Positions 40,665 to 50,653 of a DNA stretch of 64,000 nt are shown in pieces. The notes under the pieces were generated by a model. The model was not told the origin of the DNA and made no database searches. It saw only the letters and a list, made by a program, of their open reading frames with translations. The position numbers and the translations under genes were made by a program. Location: assembly GCF_900461455.1 (NCBI RefSeq), contig NZ_UGIA01000001.1:682001-746000 (forward strand). The letters are read 5' to 3'. Within the stretch, counting starts at the first letter, position 1. The number at the start of each line of letters is the position of its first letter. This DNA is from Helicobacter acinonychis (GTDB taxonomy: Bacteria > Campylobacterota > Campylobacteria > Campylobacterales > Helicobacteraceae).

Positions 40665-41979
40665 TTATTCATCGTTCTCTCCTTTATTGTTTTCTTCTTT
40701 GTATTTTTTCAAAGTAAAAGAGCTCACGCTATTAAAGACTACATCAATGCTTTCTTTAAACAGATTAATCACTAGGTCTAGTCGCTCTAAATTTTCTTTT
40801 TTGGATTGTTCTTGTTGAGAAAATTTATCTTTGAGCGTTTCAATTTTATTAAAGATTTTATCATTGAAATCATCAAGACCTTTTTGCATTAAATCCAATC
40901 TGATAGACTTCAAAGTTTTTTGGTAGTGTTTAAACTTTCTAGCATCTTGTTTAATAGCGTCTTCATACATGAGAATACACTCTATATAAATATTTTAAAA
41001 TTTCCTTTTGTTTTTCACTCCTTTTATTTAAAGAATGCAAAAATTCTTCAAGCGAATCAAAAATGGGGCTTTTTCACTAAACTCTTTATATTCTTGATAC
41101 CTTGTAGAGCTGTGAGTGCAAATCCCCAAAAACTCAATGCCCTTATCTTCTAATTTTTCTTTAGTTCTAGTAGCGATTTTTTCTAATTGGCTTTTTTCGC
41201 GTATATCATCAACCATACTCAATACGATAAAAACTTTCTTGCCTTCTTCGTCGTATAATTCTTGCAAATAGCCTAAATCATCACCTTGAATGCCCCCATC
41301 CTCGCACCTAATGAGCCATAGGATGTGTTTAGCGTGAGTTAAGTATTCTTTAGAGGCTTGTTTGTCCTCAGCAGTATAGCCTTGATTAGGGGAGTTATAG
41401 CTAGGGGTGTCTATAAGGCATAGAAATTCAAAGGGCATGCTGGGAGCGCTTAAAAGCATGAAAGGCATGATCTCTTTAAGGTTAAAGTCTTTTAAAAACT
41501 CATGATTATAAAGGGAGATTGGGTAATTCCACCATGCCCCCATTTTGAGAACGCCCCATCAAAACTTGTTTTTCACCCTTTAAGCAATAAGTAGGGATAG
41601 CTGTAGTAGAGTTGATACTTTCGGAGAGTTTTAAATTCAATTTTAACAAATTATTTAAAAAAGTGGATTTGCTCGCACTAAACTCTCCCCCTACCGCAAT
41701 CATATTTTTTTGAAACAAACTAGGGAAGCTCGCCACTAATTGCAATTCTTTTTCAATCTCTTGGAGCATGAGTAACGCCATGACCTCTTCTTTAAGCGAA
41801 TTTACTTCATTAGCGAACTCTAAAAACTCGTGTTTTAAGATTTGTTGGTATTTAATTAGCCCTTGATTTTTTATTTTGGCGTTTAAAATACGAGCGATTA
41901 AATCGTAGCGCTCTTCTGATCTCCCTAGATTGTGATGGTTTTTGTCCCTATCATTGTCGTTTAAAAAATCAACACTCAT
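40665..41979 (-). pseudogene. Dynamin-like GTPase gene 3, frameshifted
   Basis: Starts at an ATG overlapping the gene 2 stop (ATGA). A helical N-terminus is followed by a G domain: AVGGEFSASKSTFLNN (P-loop, with Ser where Gly is usual), STTAIPTY (G2), then after a frameshift near 41520 LCLIDTPSYNSPNQG (G3, DTPS instead of DTPG) and VFIVLSMVDD in the G4 region. A second shift near 41030 leads to a helical C-terminus (SLEEFLHSLNKRSEKQK, then KQDARKFKHYQKTL) ending at 40665. If joined, about 438 residues. GEFSAGKST-type P-loops mark bacterial dynamin-like proteins. Confidence 0.7.
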
Positions 41980-44309
41980 TGAATCTCCTTTAAAGCTTTA
42001 ATTTGTGTTTCTAATTGAGCGATTGATTGTTCTTTGTTTTCCACTTGATTTTGCAGTTTTTGAATGCTTTCTTTAAGCTTTGAAAGGTCCCATCGGCGAA
42101 ATTTTGTTTTTCTAAATTCTTTTTTAAAACTGCGATATAGTCTTTCACATCGCTTTTAGTTGTTTCTTCAAAACCCCTCACATGATTTTCCACGCTTTTT
42201 ATAAACTGATTGGCTTCATCGCCTTTTAAATTACCCATTTTCTCTTTGATCTCGCTAGGGATTTTGTCGGTGCAATCAAACTCTTTAAATTCAATGCGAT
42301 CCAAGACAGCATGCACGCTTTTTTTTAAAAGCTACCTCATCAATCTTTTCCTTATTAGGGACAATCTCGCACAATTGAGAAAAGACTTTATCGTAGAGTT
42401 TTTCTTTAAAACCAATTTTTAAAGATCCAACGCTGTCGTTTAAAGCCTTTTGGCAATTATCATGCATCTCTGTTAAGTAATCAACCACCGCTCCGGCTTT
42501 AATGGTTGTTGTTTTTTTATGGGATCCTTTTCATCATAACACCACTTATCGTTAAACACATAGCCAAAAATCTTTTAACACCTCCCCACAAGTAATCTTG
42601 TTTAACTTTTTTGAATTCATATTCGCTCTCTTCACCTTCTTGGTTTTTATTATCCTTTTTAGCCTCTTTGATAAATCCCTTTAACGCCTCATTCAAGCCA
42701 TCTTTAATACTGTTGATAAATTCAACGATAAAATCTTCATATATGTCTCTAAAATTCACCTCAATCCTGTCAGAGAGTTTTTCATAAGTCTCTATCTGCT
42801 TACAGATCTTGCCACTATCAGTGCTTTGAATTTTGTTTTTTCTTCTTCTATGTCTTCTAATAGCTTCGTTATTAATGAATGAAGACCGTTTGCTTTTTTC
42901 TCTACAAATTCTTGCAATTTTTGAGAAATGATTCTTTCTTTTTCTTTGGTAGCGTTTTCTAAACGCTCTTTAATCGTGTCCATATTGCTTAAAAATAGTA
43001 GGCTTTCTTCAGACTCGCTATTACTATTAAAAGCGTTAGGGTAATCACCTTTTAAATTTCTAAACGCAAGTTGGTATTCTTCTTTTTCTTTTTCCCAAGA
43101 ATCTTGATTTTTAAAATCTTTGTGCATGCTAAAGCAAATCCCTGAAGTTACAATGACGCCATCGTTGATCGCATTTTCAAAAATCTTTTCTTGATTAGGG
43201 TATTCTTGTTTTAGTGCTTTCATGGTTTCATTCAAATGAGATGAAAGGGATTTTTGCACATTTGCTAAAGCTGTAGGGAGATGGTGTTTAGAATTTTGCA
43301 CTACACTATCGTTACAAAAAACGCTATCTATCTAGCTTGCCACAGCTTGCCACAAAATAAATCTCTTGAATGCCTTCTTTATTAGAAACCCTGTCAAACA
43401 AATCCATATCGCTTTCGCTTAAAAACTGAGAAGAAGGGCTTACCACAAACACTACATCGCAATCTTTCAATAAAGCTTTGGTGCGCTCCTCTCTTAAAAC
43501 GATCGGATCATTCATGCCCAGGGTGTCAATCACTTCTAAATTTTTGAGGTTAGGGTTATTTGAAAAAATTTGCACCGCTTTAGTGTAGGGCATATACCTC
43601 CCATTCGCGCCTACGAATTGATGCATTTTTTGATTAAGCTCTCCTAAACTATTGGCTTGAATGCGCGTGTCTATACTTTTAAGATTGACCCCACTTTTTT
43701 CATTCTTTCGTATTGATCATGCGATGAGACGAGCTTGTCATTCTTTTTTAATTCATTTTTAGCGATTCTTTTGACACTTGCTAACATTTATTCTTCGCTT
43801 AAATTCTCTCTTTTAGTGCTTCTTTTTTGTCTTTATGTATAGAATTTTAGCCCATGCTTTAACCCTATTTAAAGGATTTTGCTTTTCTCTAATCTTGTTC
43901 ATTTTTTCATCAACAATTCTTTTAAACTCTCTTTCATACCTTTCATAGTCGTTTTTAAGCTCTGCAATATCATTTTCATTGTAAAGCTCTACCTGAGTGC
44001 TTAAAGTTTCAACGTATTTTAAAATGGTAAGACTGACAGTCATGGGCGTTGTCGCTTTGGGTAAGACTTCTTTACCCTCAAAAATCAAAGCATTTAACAG
44101 CGAGCTTTTACCCACTTTCACACGCCCGATAATGCCGACTTTAAGATCCCTATTTTTAGACCGCATATCTTTTAGAGTTTGCTCTAAAACTTCTGTTTTA
44201 TTCACAGTCAGTTCGCTTATAAAAGGCTCTGCTCTTTCTTTCAAACCTTGCTCTTTGATGACTTTTTCAATTAAGGTGCTTTTTTGATAAGTTCTTGTTC
44301 GTTCATCAT
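41976..44309 (-). pseudogene. Dynamin-like GTPase gene 2, multiply frameshifted
   Basis: Starts ATGATGAAC directly on the gene 1 stop (TGATG), with AAAGGA upstream. Pieces in order: MNEQELIKK, a shift in an A6 run, KVGIIGRVKVGKSSLLNAL (intact P-loop), TTPMTVSLT (G2), LEVIDTLGMNDP (G3), VVFVVSPSS, FVASCGKLD (G4-like), then long helical segments to a Gln/Glu coil ending KALKEIQ-stop. At least seven breaks. The frame around 43323-43353 is broken by tandem duplications of 4 and 10 bases. If repaired, about 777 residues, the size of CjDLP1 or LeoA-type proteins. Confidence 0.72.
43323..43353 (-). repeat. Tandem micro-duplications inside dynamin-like gene 2
   Basis: The plus strand holds CTATCTATCTA (a 4-base unit repeated) next to AGCTTGCCAC repeated exactly twice (43334-43343, 43344-43353). 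The 4-base copy number breaks the reading frame after KLD; without one unit the frame continues DSVFCNDSVVQ. Confidence 0.6.
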
Positions 44310-45648
44310 CAATCCTTTAAATATTGTTGTTCTAGATCGCTTAAAGCGTTGATCTTATTGTTTAAGATTTGTTTTTGATCTTCTAGATCGTTTAGGTGTT
44401 TTTCTTTTTCTTTTTGAGCGAGCACGATTTCTTCTTTTTTATGCATGATTTCTAATTCGCATTAATATTTTAAAGTTTTGAGAGCTTTTTCCAAGCATTC
44501 ATTAAACAAGCTTGGTAAAACTTCTTTAAGACTATTTTCAACCTCTAGTATCACTTTTTTTCAATCAAGCACTCTAATTTTTCTCGCTCTTTTTCCTCAT
44601 TATTTAAAGAATGAAGAAATGATATTAGGCAAGAATGTCAATAAATCTTTTAAAAGAGGTTTTAACCCTTTTAAAATCAGTGCAAACGGTCTTGTAGCAA
44701 GGTTCTTGGATAAAAATAAACTTAAAGTGTTGTCCCCAATTCAATTGCATGCTCTAAACTCACAGACAATTTGTTAGAAAGTTGCGTGTTGTCTAGTTTT
44801 TGCAATCTAGCAAATTCAACATGAAAATCTTTTGAAAAGGAAAGATTGATTTTTTCAATCTCTAATTTATCGTTTTTGATCAAGCTTTGTTGCATGACGC
44901 TTCCTATTTCGCTATTGAGTTCGTTAGGCTTGTTGGTTGAAGTGGCTAAATAAGGCTTTTGCTCCCTAACATCTTCTATCACTTCCTTGATAACAGCCCC
45001 TACAGCCACGCTAAAATATTCTTCTTCTAAATTAGCCCTTAATTTTTCATAGGTTTTTTCAATGTCTTTAATTCTTAAATCCAAAGCTTTGATTTCTTCT
45101 AACGCCTTTTCTTTAGAGCAGTCAAAGCTTTCAATCACGCTTTTTAAGCTATTTTGTAATTGGGCGTTTAAAAATTTCAATCGTTTCAAATACAAATCGC
45201 TAAAAAGCCTTTCAGCGTCTATTTTATCCGCAACCTCTAAAAGGGTGTTATTGTCTTTATTGGAACAAATGAAGCGCATTGTCAAATCAAGGTGATCTTG
45301 GATTTGCTCTTCAAATATTGTCTAAAAACTTTGCTCACTCAATTCAAAACTTTCTGCTTTTTCATTATTAGTTAAAAAAGCTTCTATATATTCATTCGCG
45401 TATAGTACAACTCAGCGGCTAAAGAAGTCTCTAGCGTGATACCGGTAAGCAAAATGCTCCTATCTAAAAAGCGGTTTAACAGCGAGCTTGTGCCTGCACT
45501 AAATTCCCCACAATAGGTATCACAGGATGTTGTTTTTGAACGCTCTCTAAAGAGTAAAACATTCTTGTTTATTGATCTCTACTTCTTTTAAAACTTCTAA
45601 AACCTGTTCTAAAAACTTTACAAAACTTGTCTGTGCTCGTAAAAACAT
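44309..45648 (-). pseudogene. Dynamin-like GTPase gene 1, frameshifted
   Basis: Starts at ATG 45648 (AAGGA upstream): MFLRAQTSFVKFLEQVLEVL, then after two shifts HPVIPIVG-EFSAGTSSLLNRFLDRSILLTG, a dynamin-type P-loop in which Lys is replaced by Thr. The shift inside the P-loop is a missing G (GTGGGGAATTT). A 187-codon helical stretch (44722-45285) follows, then ALILKGLKPLLKDLLTFLPN, possibly a membrane-inserting paddle, and a coiled-coil end LEQQYLKD-stop overlapping gene 2. If joined, about 446 residues. Confidence 0.68.
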
Positions 45649-45876
45649 CAATCAATCCTTTCTAATGACTAAAATTTAAATAAAAACGCAAAAATCCCTA
45701 AAAAAAGGCGAATTTTTAAGAATAAAAACCATTACAAGCTTCTAACACCATTTAATGGCTTGTATTAGACTTGATTTTTACGGATTAGATTTAATATTGA
45801 ATGAATTATTTTTTGATTGCGTCAAATAGTGTAAGAATCCTCTTCTTGCTTGTCAAAACTCGCAAGTAAGCCATGC
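45649..45876. other. Spacer between vapD relic and dynamin-like operon
   Basis: About 230 A/T-rich bases with a weak inverted repeat ACAAGC...GCTTGT near 45733-45757. No gene seen. Confidence 0.4.
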
Positions 45877-46163
45877 TTACAGAACGATTTTAATAGCTGG
45901 CATTAAATCGTTGTTTTCTTCTACTTTTAACATTCTGACATCTTTAACACAATTTGCAAAACATGGTATTTGCTTAGCTAAAATTTGCACCGTAGCGACA
46001 CAAGTAACAGCGTTGATTGTCTCATCGCCAAAACACATGCCACCTTGTTGCCATTTAAAGCGTGTTGTTCCATGAATTTACGAATATCAGAATAAACTTT
46101 TGACAGATTCATTCCGTTTTCATTCAAGCAATTTGCGTCAAGATCAAAAGTTACAGCATATAT
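45877..46163 (-). pseudogene. vapD-like toxin (ribonuclease) relic
   Basis: Minus-strand translation gives YAVTFDLDANCLNENGMNLSK, VYSDIRKFMEQH, then in a shifted frame FKWQQGGMCFGDETINAV, TCVATVQILAKQI and CVKDVRMLKVEENNDLMPAIKIVL-stop. This follows the VapD pattern (YA..FDL, Y.DIR.F....F.W.QGS.Y). The start codon is ATA instead of ATG and one base is missing around EQH, so it is dead. VapD is a Cas2-like ribonuclease; H. pylori carries such genes at HP0315 and HP0967, and this matches the HP0967 place. Confidence 0.8.
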
Positions 46164-46231
46164 CTTATCTCATTTATTTGTTTGTGTTATAGCATATTTT
46201 TACTTAGAATTTCGTTTGATTAACCCATGCA

Positions 46232-46513
46232 TTACAACTCATGCGTTTGAGAACAAAACAATTTTATTTCTTTAGAAGCGAATTGGTTTTTTAAAGCTTG
46301 GGCTAAAGATAAAGCGGTTTCATCGCTTAAAAAAAGCTTGAATTTAGCGTAGTCCTTACGACCGCTCACCTGCTCTTTTTGGCTTAAAAGCAACGAAGAA
46401 GCGGCGTATTTATAGCATTCCACATAAAAAAAATCATCAAAGCCTTTTTCAAATAAATAATCTATTAAAGCGTCTTTCAGGCAAATATCAATATAAATTT
46501 CTAAAGCTAACAT
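46232..46513 (-). CDS. DUF3240-like small protein of the metal efflux operon
   Basis: 93 residues from the ATG at 46513 (AAGGGA five bases upstream; the open frame extends further but lacks a start signal). MLALEIYIDICLKDALIDYLFEKGFDDFFYVECYKY with LLLSQKEQVSGRKDYAKFKLF fits DUF3240, small PII/ferredoxin-like proteins coded beside RND metal pumps. It overlaps no gene but starts 17 bases after cznA, as the operon's last member. Probable regulator or accessory of Czn; inference. HP0968. Confidence 0.7.
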   Translation of the reverse strand: MLALEIYIDICLKDALIDYLFEKGFDDFFYVECYKYAASSLLLSQKEQVSGRKDYAKFKLFLSDETALSLAQALKNQFASKEIKLFCSQTHEL

Positions 46514-46529
46514 TTTAATCCCTTTTAAC

Positions 46530-49500
46530 TCACACGATTTTAATCTTTTTAGCAATGAGCATGAACATTGGCGGTAGTAAGAGTAAGGTTAGAGCGCTTG
46601 AAGTGACTAATCCCCCAAGCACCACTATCGCTAAAGGTTTTTGAATCTCTGATCCCACGCTATGGGTGAATAATAATGGTATCAAACCCAAACCTGCAAT
46701 GCAAGCGGTCATTAAAACCGGTCTCAAACGCCTTTTAGCACCTAATAAAACACATTCTTCTATGCTTTTTCCTTGCAAGAGAAGCTCTTTAAAATAACCT
46801 ATCATCACCACGCCATTTAAAACCGCAATCCCAAAAAGAGCGATAAATCCCACGCTCGCTGGCACTGAAATATACTCCCCTACCACAAACAATGCAATAA
46901 GGCCTCCGGTAACCGCAAAAGGGATATTCAAAAGAATAAGCAAGGCTAAAGGAATGCTTTTAAAAGTGAAAAAAAGAATGAAAAAAATCGCTAATATGCT
47001 TAAAGGGATAACGGTAGAAAGCCTTTTATTGGCCCGTTGCTGGTTTTCAAACTGCCCCCCATAAGTGATATAGTAGTTTGGGGGGAGTTTGATATTGTGG
47101 CTGATCACTTTTTTAGCCTCTTCTACAAAAGAGTTTAAATCGCGCCCCACAACATTACTGCGCACCACACTCATGCGCCTTGAATTTTCGCGCACGATAG
47201 AAACAGGCCCATCCACTTCTTCAATTTTAGCGATAGAAGTGATAGGCACTGCAACGCCGTATTTGGAAGTCAAGACCAAGCTTTTAAGTTTAGTGATAGA
47301 ACTTGCAAAATCGCTCTCTTGACGGATCATCACTGGGGTGCGTGAAATCCCTGTGGGGATCACATCCACGATCAAACCCTCTAAAGCGGATTTCAAAAAC
47401 TTGGAAAATTCATCGCTACTAATCCCCACATTCGCCATCGCTTCTTTATTGGGGGTGACATACAAATAATTCACGCCCTCATTGAGCGTGGTTAAAACTT
47501 CACTAGAGCCTTTAATCCCCTTTAAAGCTTGCACGATTTGAAAACTCAATTCGTTCAATTCGCTAATATCATCTCCAAAAATCTTAACCGCTAAATCCCC
47601 CCTAACCCCTGTAAGCATTTCAGAAATCCTCATTTCAATGGGTTGGGTGAAAGAAAAGTTAATCCCCTTAAAGTCCTTTAAAGAATCTAAAATTTTATCC
47701 AACAATTCGTCTTTGGTTTTAACGCTCCATTCTTTTTTAGGAATGAAAGAAATAAAGGTATCGGTTTGATTCAACCCCCCTAAATCTAGCCCCAATTCAT
47801 CGCTCCCTGTACGCGCGACAATGCTCTTAACTTCTTTGACATGCTTTTTAATCGCGCTTTCAATGTTTAACATGAGATCCCTAGATTGATCTAAAGAGAT
47901 AGAGGGGGTGGTTTCTACGCTCAAGACCACTTCGCCCTCATCTAAAGCGGGCATGAAAGTCTTCCCCACAAAAGGGAATAAAGAAAGACTAGCGATCAAA
48001 AAGACAAACGCCCCTAAAATCACTTTTTTAGGGTTATATACAAAAAATTCCAATAAAGGGGCGTAAATTTTATTTAAGAATCTCGTTAAAAAGGTTTCGC
48101 TATGGGGCGTGACTTTTAAGACAAGAGAGCTTACCACAGGAATGATGGTAATAGATAAAACTAAAGTGCCTAAAAGCGCATACACAATGCTTTGCGCTAA
48201 AGGCTTAAACATCTTACCCTCTAAACCCTGTAAGGTTAAAATCGGCACAAAAAACACAATAATAATCACCACCCCACTCACCACTGAAACGGCGATTTCT
48301 TTGCATGAACGATAGATCGCATGGAGTTTAGTGGTTTTAGTGTTGGCACTCAATTTTTCAAAAGCGTTTTCTACCACCACCACGGCTGAGTCAATAAGCA
48401 TGCCTATGGCAATGATCAACCCCCCCAAACTCATCAAGTTTAAAGTCAAATCGCTAATCTTGATAAAAATAAACGCCACCGATAAACTCAAAGGCAAGAT
48501 CACCCCCACAGCCACGCTCGCCCTCAAATTCCCTAAAAACAAAAAAAGCGTGATAATAATCAAAATAACGGCTTCAATAAGCGTTTTAGAAACGGTCGCA
48601 ATGGCTTTTTGCGTGAATTCTGAACGATCATAAAAAACATTGATGGACACGCCATTCGGTAAAAGGGGTTTTATTTCTTCTAGTTTTTGATACACTTGAG
48701 CGATGATTTCTTTCGTGTTAGCTTCTTTTAATGAAAGCACCAAGCCCTCTGTGGTCTCACCCACTCCATCTTTAGTGACAAACCCTAAACGGGTGCGAGA
48801 CTGGCTGATGACTTTTGCAAAATCCTTAATGTGCAAATGCCCTAAATTAGTGGAAATGGTGATTTTGCCAATATCTTCTAAACTCAAAGAGGCGGTTTGG
48901 ATTTTGACTAAAAAGGTTTCGCCATCCCTATCCACGCGCCCAGCTCCGCTGTTTCTTAAATTCACTCTTAAAGCTTCTTCTAAATCAGAAATGCTTATCC
49001 CAAGCCTTGCCATGTCGTCAAAATCTGGCACCACCACAAACGCCCTGCTAAAGCCTCCAATAGAATTGACATCCGCCACACCGCTAATCATTCTTAACTG
49101 CGGACGGATAGTAAAATCCAAAAGCTGGCGTTTTTCTATTTCGGTGATATTGCCATCAATGGTGAACATAAACATGTCTGACAACGGCGTAACAATAGGC
49201 GCCATGCCCCCTTCAACCCCCACAGGCAAATCTTTCATCACACTGCTCAAGTGCTCATTGACAATATTTCTCGCTAAATAAATATCCACGCTGTCATCAA
49301 AATCTATCGTAATATCTGAAACCGAATACTTTGAAACGCTTCTTAAAGATTTTTGCCCTTTCAAGCCTAAAAGCTCCAATTCTAAAGGGCGCACGATATT
49401 GTTTTCCATTTCTTCAGGGCTAGAGCCCGGAAGTTTTAAAATGATTTTAACTTGAGTGGGCGAAATATCTGGGAAAGCGTCTATGGGCGTGTTGATAAAA

Positions 49501-49589
49501 CTATAAGTCCCAAAAAATAAAATAAGGATCGCGCAAACAATCACGATCACCCTCTGGCGTAAGGAAAATTCAATAATAGAGGCTAGCAT
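46530..49589 (-). CDS. cznA: RND metal efflux pump CznA
   Basis: 1019 residues from the ATG at 49589 (TGATG overlap with cznB; an in-frame GTG at 49592 is possible). Heavy-metal RND (CzcA-like) inner-membrane transporter; in H. pylori CznABC exports cadmium, zinc and nickel and supports colonisation and urease control. Twelve helices in two halves with two large periplasmic loops; TPIDAFPDISPTQVKI near 30-46, and IGMLIDSAVVVVENAFEKL with the proton-relay acidic residues in helix 4. HP0969. Confidence 0.95.
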   Translation of the reverse strand: MLASIIEFSLRQRVIVIVCAILILFFGTYSFINTPIDAFPDISPTQVKIILKLPGSSPEEMENNIVRPLELELLGLKGQKSLRSVSKYSVSDITIDFDDSVDIYLARNIVNEHLSSVMKDLPVGVEGGMAPIVTPLSDMFMFTIDGNITEIEKRQLLDFTIRPQLRMISGVADVNSIGGFSRAFVVVPDFDDMARLGISISDLEEALRVNLRNSGAGRVDRDGETFLVKIQTASLSLEDIGKITISTNLGHLHIKDFAKVISQSRTRLGFVTKDGVGETTEGLVLSLKEANTKEIIAQVYQKLEEIKPLLPNGVSINVFYDRSEFTQKAIATVSKTLIEAVILIIITLFLFLGNLRASVAVGVILPLSLSVAFIFIKISDLTLNLMSLGGLIIAIGMLIDSAVVVVENAFEKLSANTKTTKLHAIYRSCKEIAVSVVSGVVIIIVFFVPILTLQGLEGKMFKPLAQSIVYALLGTLVLSITIIPVVSSLVLKVTPHSETFLTRFLNKIYAPLLEFFVYNPKKVILGAFVFLIASLSLFPFVGKTFMPALDEGEVVLSVETTPSISLDQSRDLMLNIESAIKKHVKEVKSIVARTGSDELGLDLGGLNQTDTFISFIPKKEWSVKTKDELLDKILDSLKDFKGINFSFTQPIEMRISEMLTGVRGDLAVKIFGDDISELNELSFQIVQALKGIKGSSEVLTTLNEGVNYLYVTPNKEAMANVGISSDEFSKFLKSALEGLIVDVIPTGISRTPVMIRQESDFASSITKLKSLVLTSKYGVAVPITSIAKIEEVDGPVSIVRENSRRMSVVRSNVVGRDLNSFVEEAKKVISHNIKLPPNYYITYGGQFENQQRANKRLSTVIPLSILAIFFILFFTFKSIPLALLILLNIPFAVTGGLIALFVVGEYISVPASVGFIALFGIAVLNGVVMIGYFKELLLQGKSIEECVLLGAKRRLRPVLMTACIAGLGLIPLLFTHSVGSEIQKPLAIVVLGGLVTSSALTLLLLPPMFMLIAKKIKIV

Positions 49590-50653
49590 CACTCTTCCCC
49601 TAAACTATTAATCATGCCTTTTAACCCTATCAAAGATCCCACTGCCACGCTGTCATTGGAGTGCAAATTTTTAGCGCTCACGATAAAAATCTTATTCCTC
49701 TCTTCTAAAACTTGAACCACCACAGGTCTAAAACCTTTAGGCGTCCTAACAAACACCAAATAATCTTTCCCATTCCTTATCAAAGCGTTTGAAGGGATCA
49801 AAATAGAGTCTTTAGGCTGTGAGCCTTGGATATATATTTCCACCATTTCTCCCACATGGTAATTGCCCTCATCTAATAGAGCGGTGGCTAAAATCGTGTT
49901 AGAGCTTTTGTCTAACACCACCGAAACGCTTTGGATCTTGCCAATCTCTGATCCCTCTTCATTATACACCAGCGAATCTTTTTTAATGGTTTTAGAAATA
50001 TCCACAGGCAATTTGATTTGAGCGATCAAATCATCGCTTTTTGAAATGCGCACATAACTATTGAAAGCCAAAATCTTTTCGCCCACATTTTTAGGCGCTA
50101 GCGCTAAAAGACCGCTATCGCTAGCCACAATCCTAAAACCATACTGCCCTTTAGGGTTTTTGGGATCCACGCCAAAGCTTTTAAACGCGCTCTCTAATTG
50201 CTCCACTTTCAAGCCCATTTCCTGGCTAGCTAAAAAGCTATTTTGATACTCCCTTTTAGGGATCACGCCAGCTTTATAAAGCTCTAAATCTTTTTTAGTA
50301 ATATCTTTAGCGATCTTTAATTTATTTTGATTGTTTTGCAATTCAAAATACAAATTGCTCAAATTAATAGAGCTCACTTCGCAAATCGCATCCCCCATTT
50401 TCACCTGCTCGCCCTCTCTTTTATAAACCGCAACCACAGACGCATCAAAGCTCAAGCTCTGCACCACAGAACTTTTGCTGTCAAAGTCAATATAAGCGTT
50501 AAAAGGAAGCCCTTTGCTAAAAATCCCCTTATCCAAGCTGACAACTTTTAAGCCCATGGGTTGCAAGTTTTTTTCTTCTAACACAATTTCTGAATACTCT
50601 TTGGCTTTTAAAAAAACACTCATTAAAATGAGCCACAATAACGCATGCTTCAA
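49589..50653 (-). CDS. cznB: Metal efflux membrane fusion protein CznB
   Basis: 354 residues from a TTG that overlaps the cznC stop (TTGA). Signal peptide MKHALLWLILMSVFLKAK, then the adaptor layout: a barrel/lipoyl part (VVAVYKREGEQVKMGDAICEV), a short helical hairpin (NNQNKLKIAKDITKKDLELYKAG), the second lipoyl half, and a C-terminal barrel (DYLVFVRTPKGFRPVVVQV). Links CznA to CznC across the periplasm. HP0970. Confidence 0.93.
   Translation of the reverse strand: MKHALLWLILMSVFLKAKEYSEIVLEEKNLQPMGLKVVSLDKGIFSKGLPFNAYIDFDSKSSVVQSLSFDASVVAVYKREGEQVKMGDAICEVSSINLSNLYFELQNNQNKLKIAKDITKKDLELYKAGVIPKREYQNSFLASQEMGLKVEQLESAFKSFGVDPKNPKGQYGFRIVASDSGLLALAPKNVGEKILAFNSYVRISKSDDLIAQIKLPVDISKTIKKDSLVYNEEGSEIGKIQSVSVVLDKSSNTILATALLDEGNYHVGEMVEIYIQGSQPKDSILIPSNALIRNGKDYLVFVRTPKGFRPVVVQVLEERNKIFIVSAKNLHSNDSVAVGSLIGLKGMINSLGEE

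Noticed and set aside
41028-44244. Separate small hypothetical genes between gpsA and vapD
   Set aside because: Fragments join in order and strand into three dynamin-like genes broken by indels, so they are not independent genes.
48703-49281. 192-codon plus-strand ORF inside cznA
   Set aside because: Antisense to a clear RND pump gene; no RBS, no family features, composition mirrors the sense codons.
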